A stretch of 5,115 bases of DNA from an uncultured Bacteroidales bacterium (GTDB lineage Bacteria > Bacteroidota > Bacteroidia > Bacteroidales > WCHB1-69), in contig CALAVA010000065.1 of assembly GCA_937892025.1 (NCBI GenBank), forward strand, positions 1 to 5,115, written 5' to 3'. Every line of letters starts with the position of its first letter. Positions within the stretch are counted from its first letter, which is position 1. Shown in pieces: positions 1 through 5,115 of the stretch. The notes under the pieces were generated by a model. The model ran no database searches, had not been told where the DNA came from, and worked only from the letters and a program-made list of their open reading frames with translations. The position numbers and the translations under genes are program-made.

Positions 1-319
1 CTCCACGGCGTTCTTTGGTAATGACATCCATATAAACTCGCCCTGTGGTTACATTATTTTTTTGCGAAGTTAGAATATTGGTAAATCTTTCATAATGTCC
101 TAAATCCAAATCGGTTTCTGCTCCATCTTCTGTTACATAACATTCACCATGCTCATAAGGATTTAATGTACCGGGGTCCACATTGATATAAGGATCTAAT
201 TTTTGATTAGTAACCTTATACCCTCGTGCCTTTAACAAATTGGCCAATGAGGCCGCAATAATACCTTTACCCAAAGAAGAGGCTACACCTCCTGTAATGA
301 ATATATATCGTGTTTCCAT
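1..319 (-). CDS. pyrG: CTP synthase, N-terminal part (partial, runs off left edge)
   Basis: CTP synthase makes CTP from UTP, ATP and glutamine-derived ammonia, the last step of de novo pyrimidine nucleotide synthesis in the cytoplasm. Only the first 106 codons are present; the rest lies beyond the left edge. Reverse translation from the ATG at 319 gives METRYIFITGG followed by the P-loop-like VASSLGKG, then QKLDPYINVDPGT, YEHGECYVTEDGAETDLDLG and HYERF, all hallmarks of the amidoligase domain. By E. coli numbering Lys18, Lys40 and Asp72 (ATP/UTP and Mg contacts) are all kept. Two small departures are Ala13, where Val or Thr is usual in GGV(V/T)SSLGKG, and Asn38 in VTNQK, where Ile is usual. 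The gene follows the polysaccharide exporter permease after 166 bases and has its own likely promoter, so it is probably not strictly dependent on that operon. Identification is essentially certain; the start is fixed by alignment with the family N-terminus. Confidence 0.98.
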   Translation of the reverse strand, partial: METRYIFITGGVASSLGKGIIAASLANLLKARGYKVTNQKLDPYINVDPGTLNPYEHGECYVTEDGAETDLDLGHYERFTNILTSQKNNVTTGRVYMDVITKERRG

Positions 320-342
320 TATCTATAATACTTTCACAATTT

Positions 343-442
343 GCAAAGATAGCACTTTTTTAGCAAATAAAGATAGAAAAATATAGATTTATAGATTCAA
401 ATAACTAAGTATGCAAAAAAAATCGCAAAGATTTTTAGCAAA
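343..442 (-). repeat. Imperfect direct repeat upstream of pyrG
   Basis: Two copies of a TTTGCTAAAAA...TCTTTGC pattern lie in the gap between wzm and pyrG. On the minus strand one copy spans 442-425 (TTTGCTAAAAATCTTTGC). The other spans 367-343, where GTGCTA is inserted (with one extra A) between the A-run and TCTTTGC. The inserted bases supply the TA of the candidate -7 element, so only the copy nearer pyrG makes a full TAnnTTTG. The repeat may be an old duplication or chance in AT-rich DNA. The rest of the 320-485 gap holds a 10-base palindrome TGTTATAACA at 460-469 and no strong terminator after wzm. Confidence 0.45.
344..351 (-). promoter_or_regulatory. Candidate Bacteroidota -7 promoter element for pyrG
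   Basis: On the minus strand the bases read TATCTTTG, an exact match to the Bacteroidota -7 consensus TAnnTTTG, and they end 24 bases before the pyrG ATG. This would give a short untranslated leader of roughly 15-20 bases. A TTTG lies only 12 bases upstream (364-367), which is closer than the usual spacing of about 19-21 bases, so the -33 element is weak or absent. No operator or attenuator hairpin is obvious in the leader. Confidence 0.55.
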
Positions 443-485
443 TTGTAGTCAAATTCTGCTGTTATAACAATTTATTTTCAAAGTT

Positions 486-1355
486 CTATACCGTATCCAT
501 AAAACTTTTTTCCACTTTATTGAAAATAACAATTCCCAATAACAGCAGTAATAACATAAAGACAAAACTATAGCCAAGCCAGCCCCAAGAGAACACTCCT
601 GCTCCAATTGAACCATATTTGAATGCTTCTATAATTGATGTCATAGGATTCAAGAAAAAAATCCATTGCTTATCTGCAGCCATTGTACTCAAAGGATAAA
701 TAACAGGGGTTGCATACATCCAAAGTTGCACCCCGAATTGAAGCAAAAATGTAAGATCGCGATATTTGGTGGTCATGGAAGAAAAAATGATGCCAAATCC
801 CAAAGAAAGACCTGCTGACATAAGTATAAGCACAGGGAATAATAAGATATAAATATTGGGGGCAATTCCAACACCTTTTATGGCATATACAATATAGATA
901 ACCACAAATATCCCAAATTGAATAAAAAATTTCACCAAATTAGATATTGTTACCGATATTGGTACCACCAAACGTGGAAAATACACTTTGCCAAACACAT
1001 TTTGATTTGTAGTAAACGTCCCTGATGTTTTGTTTAGGCAATCAGCAAAATAATTCCAGAGAATAATTCCAGAGAAATAGAACAAGGGTCCCGGAATGCC
1101 GTCTGTGGATATTCCCGCCAAATTTCCAAAAACAAACATAAACATTATCGTTGTGAGTATCGGCTGAATAATAAACCATAAGGGACCTAAAATAGTCTGT
1201 TTGTAAAAGGTTACAATATCACGTTTAACATACATAGCAATCAAATCTTTGTATGCAATAAGTTCACGCAAATTCACATCAAACAAACTATTAGACGATG
1301 TTATTACCGAATATTGTTCTTTTTGTAGAGGATGTTCTCTGTCTTTTTTATACAT
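486..1355 (-). CDS. wzm: Polysaccharide/O-antigen ABC exporter permease (Wzm/TagG type, ABC-2 family)
   Basis: This is the membrane subunit of an ABC-2 type exporter that moves lipid-linked O-antigen or a related polysaccharide across the inner membrane, working with a Wzt-type ATPase. The 289 residues are the usual family length. After a cytoplasmic N-terminus of about 55 residues comes the family signature region KQTILGPLWFIIQPI (about 52-66), thought to include the interface helix. About six membrane segments follow, near residues 58-78, 90-105, 130-157, 168-191, 201-221 and 258-278. TKYRDL (196-201), YATPVIYPLS (214-223) and the C-terminal KVEKSFMDTV are also characteristic. The ATG at 1355 lies 10 bases after the stop of the PKD-domain gene, so the two are probably co-transcribed. 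No Shine-Dalgarno site is visible, as is common in this phylum. No Wzt ATPase gene is next to it on either side in this window; the next gene is pyrG. The exact exported polysaccharide cannot be inferred. Confidence 0.93.
   Translation of the reverse strand: MYKKDREHPLQKEQYSVITSSNSLFDVNLRELIAYKDLIAMYVKRDIVTFYKQTILGPLWFIIQPILTTIMFMFVFGNLAGISTDGIPGPLFYFSGIILWNYFADCLNKTSGTFTTNQNVFGKVYFPRLVVPISVTISNLVKFFIQFGIFVVIYIVYAIKGVGIAPNIYILLFPVLILMSAGLSLGFGIIFSSMTTKYRDLTFLLQFGVQLWMYATPVIYPLSTMAADKQWIFFLNPMTSIIEAFKYGSIGAGVFSWGWLGYSFVFMLLLLLLGIVIFNKVEKSFMDTV
1049..1074. repeat. Perfect 13-base tandem duplication inside wzm
   Basis: The plus strand carries AATAATTCCAGAG twice in a row (1049-1061 and 1062-1074). 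On the coding strand the two copies are read in different frames and give FSGII and LWNYF, a stretch that matches the expected second membrane segment of Wzm-family permeases. The repeat therefore seems to be coincidental or long-established rather than a fresh frameshifting insertion, since the reading frame and conserved residues are intact. It is a potential site for slipped-strand loss or gain of 13 bases, which would inactivate the gene. Confidence 0.85.
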
Positions 1356-1365
1356 ATACTTTTTT

Positions 1366-4110
1366 TTAAATTTTAATAATTTTTTTACTAACTACCCTAT
1401 TTTTGGTACATACTTGTACGACATACACTCCAGAGGCAAATTCATTGATTGACAATGTTTTATAATGAACGCCTGATGTATAATATTGAGAATCATTATA
1501 GAGAACATTCCCCATCATATCACAAAGTTTCATTTCCACCGTTGTTGCTTCTGGAATAATAAATTGTACATTTATCCTATCATTGACAGGATTAGGATAT
1601 ATATCAAATACTTGCAACTGTTCTGTCAGTACAAGGCAATAGGTTTCTGGCAATTTTGAATCCTTATACATATCATAAGGCGAATAGGCTTCTATACATA
1701 TATGCGTAGCTGTTGGTTGTTTTTTTTCAAGAGCAGTAAAGGCATATTTATTCATTGTTCCAATTTGCAAAGTAGTTGTGTCTCTTTCTTGCACCCATTC
1801 TTGTTCATAAACAAACCGATAATCCATATAAGCCAAATTTCGATTGCTTTTGTTGAGCAGCCAAACAATAGGTCTTACCCCTAAATTTTCTTCTTGCAAG
1901 GAAAAGTTTACAAATTCCAAATCTATATTTACTTCTTCAACATGTATCAATTTATCTATAGTATCCTTACAAGTGCCATTCTCTTCATTTACAATCAATC
2001 GTACTTGATAATCCCCTTCTTTTTCAAAATCATAGATAGGATATTCTTCTATTGAACTATCCTTATCCATAAAATACCAAGAATACATCACATTGTCCAT
2101 ATTATTATTTACATGCTGAAAATCAATGGCATAAGGGTTATCCGCATTATATTGATAAGTAAAATCTGCACGTGGGCTTGCATATATCTGTATAGTTTGT
2201 TCTACAGTATCAGAACATCCTTGCTCGTCAGTTACAACTTGTGTCAGCAAAAAAGTACCGGCCTCTTTTAGCTTTATCTGCGGCAAACTATCATAAAAAC
2301 ACATTCCATCAATATGCCAAGCATAAGTAGAAAAAGAATTTGGTGTAAACACCCTTGCTTTGTTTTCTATGGACAAGGGCTGCAGTATACATGGCTGTGA
2401 AACAGTAAAATCGGCCTTTGGTTTTGGATAGAATGTCAGCAAGTTAGTTTGTTGATTCATACATCCATTGAGATATTGCACCTGCAATTGTAATTGGTAT
2501 TGTCCATCTTGTGAAAACATATAGGTCATCTTATCATTGGAGGACACTTGTTGATTGTTCACATACCATTTCCGTGCCAAGATTGGACAAGTAGAGGTTG
2601 AGGGAGTATTGTCTAAAAAATTCACATTTTGCCCAACGCATAATGAATTATACGTCATAATTGGTTGCGGACTGGGTTTTATTTCCACTTGATGAAATAT
2701 GGTATCTTTACACCCCCATATTGACTCTGCAATCAATTCAACTTTAATCATACCAACAGAATCAAAGCGACATGTTGGATTTATTGCTGACATTGTGTCC
2801 CTATCGTTTATTGTCCACAAATATTTACGAATAGGATAGGCAGATTGTGTAGTATTGTTGAAAACAAAATCTGTTTTTTCACAACCTTGTTTGGGTGAAA
2901 AATCTGTTTTGGGCAAAGAATACACCGCAACTGTTTGTCTAAAACTATTTTCACACCCTAAATTTGTTTTGCATTTAAGACTAACAGCATATATATTTGC
3001 ACTATCGTATAAATGCTGTTGTTTTTCTGTAGCATTATTTGAATAAAGAGAATCATTATCCCCAAAATTCCACCACACGTCAGAAATAACAGATGTATCT
3101 GTCGTATAAGAATTATTAGTAAATTCTGTTACTTGATTCAAACATACATTCGCTGTAGTGAAAGACACAATAGGAGCATTTCCTTTACTAATAATCAGTT
3201 GTGTATCACGCCCTACACAGCCTCGTTGATTAGTAACTTCAACATAAATTTGCGATGTTTGCAAGAATGGAAGTTGTTGTATTGTATCTGTTTTATTCCA
3301 TACAATTTGATACAAAAACAAAGAATCACTCGGATATAATAGACGGACATTATTTCCGACACACAAACTATCTGTGAGAATCTTTACTTGAGAAGGAAAA
3401 CTATCTATCATAACATCAAAAGTTGCTGTTATAGAGTATCCGCGAGGACTGGTAATAGTAAGATGATAGCTACCATATTCTGTTGTATAAAAATTGGAAC
3501 CACTTTGTCCATTAGACCATTGATAAGAATAATTTGAATAATAAGGAATATTTTCTTTTTGACAAAGTTCCTGATAGAATATTTGTAATGTGTCTTTTGG
3601 ACAAAATATATAGGGATTATTTTTTAAGAGAGGTTCTAAATAACTTTCTCCTATCATAATAGTATCTATACTTTCTCTACCAAAATAATCCTTTACTTTC
3701 ACCCAATATATTCCTCTTTTTAGTGTAATTTGTGGAGTTGTATCGCCTGTACTCCATATACAAGATTGATAAATAGATAGATCTTTAGATAGAATACTAT
3801 CTTGTTTGTAGATAAGAGATGTATCCTTTCCTAAATCTACAGGTGGAAAATATTTATCGCTTATATAATTGTTGATATGATAATTTTCTATAGAGGATAA
3901 GGACTTATTGTATGCTATCAATTCTGGAATAAAACCATTTAAATAATACCTTCCAGTTCCCCCTATTCCACCTAACGATGCCATTTGCATAGAAAAATCT
4001 CCTGCATTCCCCTTTACTAATGTGTCATTTAAACATATATAAAAAGAACTTGTTGTATTAAAATATGCATAATATAAATGATATAAGTTGAATGTTTTAT
4101 GACCGCTCAT
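1366..4110 (-). CDS. Multidomain PKD/Ig-like surface protein with T9SS C-terminal sorting domain, 5'-truncated
   Basis: Predicted cell-surface or secreted protein of the type 9 secretion system, about 914 residues from the ATG at 4110; a TTG at 4122 would add four residues, and an in-frame TAG at 4126-4128 closes the frame. Order of parts: residues 1-88 resemble the second half of a LamG/concanavalin-like domain (FYICLNDTLV, LNGFIPELIAYNKSLSS, NYISDKYF). Three Ig-like units follow (about 90-154 with WSTGDTTP, 160-238 with YQWSNGQSG, 240-310). Five PKD-like units of about 80 residues come next (about 312-398 with WWNFGDNDS, 399-478, 479-562, 563-643, 644-724), typically opening P-x-A/T-D-F and closing near GC-x-D. 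Then comes a CARDB-like region (about 725-828) and the sorting domain (about 833-914) with FDIYPNPVNDR, MMGNVLYN, SGVYVVQV and the final KKIIKI. T9SS cargo needs a Sec signal peptide, and none is encoded. That and the half LamG domain argue that the original 5' end is lost, so it may be a decapitated pseudogene. Binding target unknown; no enzyme domain seen. Confidence 0.88.
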   Translation of the reverse strand: MSGHKTFNLYHLYYAYFNTTSSFYICLNDTLVKGNAGDFSMQMASLGGIGGTGRYYLNGFIPELIAYNKSLSSIENYHINNYISDKYFPPVDLGKDTSLIYKQDSILSKDLSIYQSCIWSTGDTTPQITLKRGIYWVKVKDYFGRESIDTIMIGESYLEPLLKNNPYIFCPKDTLQIFYQELCQKENIPYYSNYSYQWSNGQSGSNFYTTEYGSYHLTITSPRGYSITATFDVMIDSFPSQVKILTDSLCVGNNVRLLYPSDSLFLYQIVWNKTDTIQQLPFLQTSQIYVEVTNQRGCVGRDTQLIISKGNAPIVSFTTANVCLNQVTEFTNNSYTTDTSVISDVWWNFGDNDSLYSNNATEKQQHLYDSANIYAVSLKCKTNLGCENSFRQTVAVYSLPKTDFSPKQGCEKTDFVFNNTTQSAYPIRKYLWTINDRDTMSAINPTCRFDSVGMIKVELIAESIWGCKDTIFHQVEIKPSPQPIMTYNSLCVGQNVNFLDNTPSTSTCPILARKWYVNNQQVSSNDKMTYMFSQDGQYQLQLQVQYLNGCMNQQTNLLTFYPKPKADFTVSQPCILQPLSIENKARVFTPNSFSTYAWHIDGMCFYDSLPQIKLKEAGTFLLTQVVTDEQGCSDTVEQTIQIYASPRADFTYQYNADNPYAIDFQHVNNNMDNVMYSWYFMDKDSSIEEYPIYDFEKEGDYQVRLIVNEENGTCKDTIDKLIHVEEVNIDLEFVNFSLQEENLGVRPIVWLLNKSNRNLAYMDYRFVYEQEWVQERDTTTLQIGTMNKYAFTALEKKQPTATHICIEAYSPYDMYKDSKLPETYCLVLTEQLQVFDIYPNPVNDRINVQFIIPEATTVEMKLCDMMGNVLYNDSQYYTSGVHYKTLSINEFASGVYVVQVCTKNRVVSKKIIKI

Positions 4111-4122
4111 CTTTAGGCTCAA

Positions 4123-4225
4123 ATCCTATGCATTTATTAAGAATAATATTTCAAATTCAAAAAATAGAAAAAATTAGTTTAATATAAATTTAAATTTAGT
4201 TCTTATTTAAATATTTTATAATTAT
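4123..4225. other. Extremely AT-rich spacer, no gene seen
   Basis: Between the end of the out-of-frame continuation of the right-hand gene and the PKD gene lies about 100 bases with very few G or C. All frames contain many stops. I searched the minus strand here for the missing signal peptide and first half of the LamG domain of the PKD protein and found nothing resembling them in any frame. CTATTTTTTG near 4158-4167 is one base too long to match TAnnTTTG, so no promoter is claimed. Short A+T-only inverted repeats (for example 4209-4215 with 4228-4234) are expected by chance at this composition. Confidence 0.6.
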
Positions 4226-4393
4226 TTAATATTTTTTCTTTTTATTATTTATAATTTCATCAGTAAATAAGCTAAAAGGATTTCTTTTATTACTTAGTAA
4301 AAAATTTTCTTTCACTTTAAATAAAAGAACATGAGGACTGCTTAATTGAGTGTTAATTTCATCAATTTGCTCTATATTTTGGCAAAATATTTC
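4226..4393 (-). pseudogene. Out-of-frame C-terminal continuation of the AT-rich unknown gene (probable frameshift)
   Basis: In the frame one base back from that of the upstream gene, 55 codons stay open from 4393 to a TAA at 4226-4228. The product starts EIFCQNIEQIDEINTQLSS and ends FTDEIINNKKKKY. It has normal protein-like composition with a lysine-rich end. In DNA this AT-rich, where TAA, TAG and TGA are frequent, 55 open codons by chance are unlikely. No ATG, GTG or TTG lies early in the segment (the first is a GTG about 29 codons in), so it does not look like an independent gene. One extra base in the short window 4374-4393, for example in the TTTT run at 4384-4387, would join it smoothly to the upstream gene as ...KKYFCQNIEQ.... 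It could be a real one-base deletion, a sequencing homopolymer error, or recoding; no canonical slippery heptamer is in frame here. Confidence 0.6.
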
Positions 4394-5115
4394 TTATAAA
4401 TCTTATTTTTTCCATTTCCTTTTATAATTTTAATATCACATTTTTTTATTTTAGGCATATTATTATCATTACTTTCATTTTTTGTAATATTTGTTTGCTC
4501 TTCTTTAGATAAATTTTTTTCAACTTCTTTTATATCCTCAAATATATTTCCAGAAATTAACACACCTAAATTTTTATCTTTAATTGAAGCATCAATAAAG
4601 TTTTTATCATATTTTATTTTTCCAATTATTTTAACATCGGCGGACCCTTTATCTTCATTAAAGTATTTTTCTATACAATGTATATAATTAGGATTCAGAT
4701 ATTTCATTGTCAATAATTTCGGTTTAAGTTTAAAAAATGAATCATAATTTGGTAAATTTAATATAAATTTATCTCTAATAGAAAATATATTATCTAAGGA
4801 TAAAAGAGTACCATTATCATCTTCTTTTTCAACGTAAAATTGTTTTTGGACTATATTATATACAAAAAATTCGAAATTTTTTGCTTTACAATCTTCTTTC
4901 ATTAAATCATAATCCTTTTTCTTTTTTTCATAGCATTTATAAGAAGTTATTATCCCAAATGAAAATTGTTCTATTTTTCCAAATTTTTCCAAATTTTTAC
5001 ATATATTTATACAATGCAATTTAATAATATCTACATCTAGTTTTGCTAAATCTTCCTTCGATTTTTTTGTTGAAACTTGGTATAATTTCAAGATTAGTTG
5101 ATTATTATGATTTAT
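4372..5115 (-). CDS. Hypothetical protein, AT-rich gene, 5' end beyond right edge, probably frameshifted at 3' end
   Basis: I do not recognise this protein. The frame is open from the right edge (reading INHNNQLILKLYQVS...) to a TAG at 4372-4374. The TTG at 5091 is therefore probably an internal leucine and not a start; about 247 codons are visible. No signal peptide or membrane segment is seen, so a cytoplasmic protein is likely. The visible part seems to have a mixed helical/strand body (about the first 185 residues from 5091) with hydrophobic strand-like runs FEFFVYNIV, VKIIGKIKY and LGVLISGNIF. A charged, Asn/Lys/Glu-rich linker (about 185-215) follows, then a basic tail KIKKCDIKIIKGNG. 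Its G+C content is near one fifth, far below wzm and pyrG, and Lys, Asn, Ile and Phe are correspondingly heavy. This suggests acquisition from elsewhere or an accessory locus. It lies on the same strand as the PKD gene but about 250 bases away, and nothing ties their functions together. Confidence 0.72.
   Translation of the reverse strand: MNHNNQLILKLYQVSTKKSKEDLAKLDVDIIKLHCINICKNLEKFGKIEQFSFGIITSYKCYEKKKKDYDLMKEDCKAKNFEFFVYNIVQKQFYVEKEDDNGTLLSLDNIFSIRDKFILNLPNYDSFFKLKPKLLTMKYLNPNYIHCIEKYFNEDKGSADVKIIGKIKYDKNFIDASIKDKNLGVLISGNIFEDIKEVEKNLSKEEQTNITKNESNDNNMPKIKKCDIKIIKGNGKNKIYKKYFAKI

Noticed and set aside
460..469. Palindrome TGTTATAACA as an operator or terminator for wzm/pyrG
   Set aside because: It is a single short A+T-rich palindrome without a second copy or a T-run, too weak to call.
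1249..3339. Several plus-strand open frames of 60-68 codons (1249-1452, 1702-1884, 2855-3046, 3133-3339)
   Set aside because: They lie opposite the well-supported wzm and PKD genes, have no recognisable motifs and skewed hydrophobic or Cys/Ser-rich content typical of antisense shadows.
4209..4234. Inverted repeat AAATATT/AATATTT as a terminator
   Set aside because: The stem is only A and T with a 12-base loop and no following T-run on the coding strand; it is expected by chance in such sequence.
4374..4393. Programmed -1 frameshift at the 3' end of the AT-rich gene
   Set aside because: No X XXY YYZ slippery heptamer is in the right frame and no stable downstream hairpin is visible, so a one-base deletion or sequencing error is preferred.
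5089..5091. TTG at 5091 as the start of the AT-rich gene
   Set aside because: The frame stays open upstream to the window edge, so the true start probably lies outside; an internal leucine is the simpler reading.
1..5115. CRISPR array, tRNA, rRNA, transposase or attachment site
   Set aside because: No regularly spaced repeats, RNA gene hallmarks, transposase motifs or terminal inverted repeats with target duplications were seen on either strand.

Overview
The window looks like Bacteroidota DNA. The evidence is a protein ending in a type A Por-secretion (T9SS) C-terminal domain after a string of PKD/Ig-like repeats, a CTP synthase with the Bacteroidota-style 'NPYEHGECYVTEDG' stretch, a TAnnTTTG-type promoter element before that gene, and no convincing Shine-Dalgarno sites. 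Genus cannot be decided from the sequence. All supported genes are on the minus strand and are read from right to left.

Reading in the direction of transcription: (1) 5115-4372 is a very AT-rich gene of unknown function whose 5' end lies beyond the right edge. Its reading appears to continue in another frame to 4226, so it is probably frameshifted. (2) 4225-4123 is an almost pure A+T spacer with no gene. (3) 4110-1366 is a large multidomain surface or secreted protein: a remnant of a LamG-like domain, three Ig-like units, five PKD-like units, a CARDB-like region and a T9SS sorting domain. Its 5' end is missing, with no signal peptide and half a LamG domain. (4) 1355-486 is a Wzm-type polysaccharide ABC exporter permease, starting 10 bases after the PKD gene stops. 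(5) 319-1 is the N-terminal third or less of CTP synthase pyrG, with its own likely promoter in the 166-base gap before it.

The Wzm and T9SS-cargo genes are probably co-transcribed. In T9SS organisms many cargo proteins are anchored to an exported polysaccharide (A-LPS), so the pairing may be functional, but this is inference. The ATPase partner of the permease is not in the window.

Base composition falls steadily from about 42% G+C in pyrG and wzm, through about 35% in the middle of the PKD gene, to under 25% at its 5' part and below 20% in the right-hand gene. With the truncated PKD gene, this suggests that the right end is a recombined or inserted accessory segment whose left boundary lies near 4110-4130. 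I see no known mobile element, CRISPR array, tRNA or rRNA. I could not identify a recognisable new system. The most unusual material is the unknown frameshifted AT-rich gene and its junction with the decapitated PKD gene.
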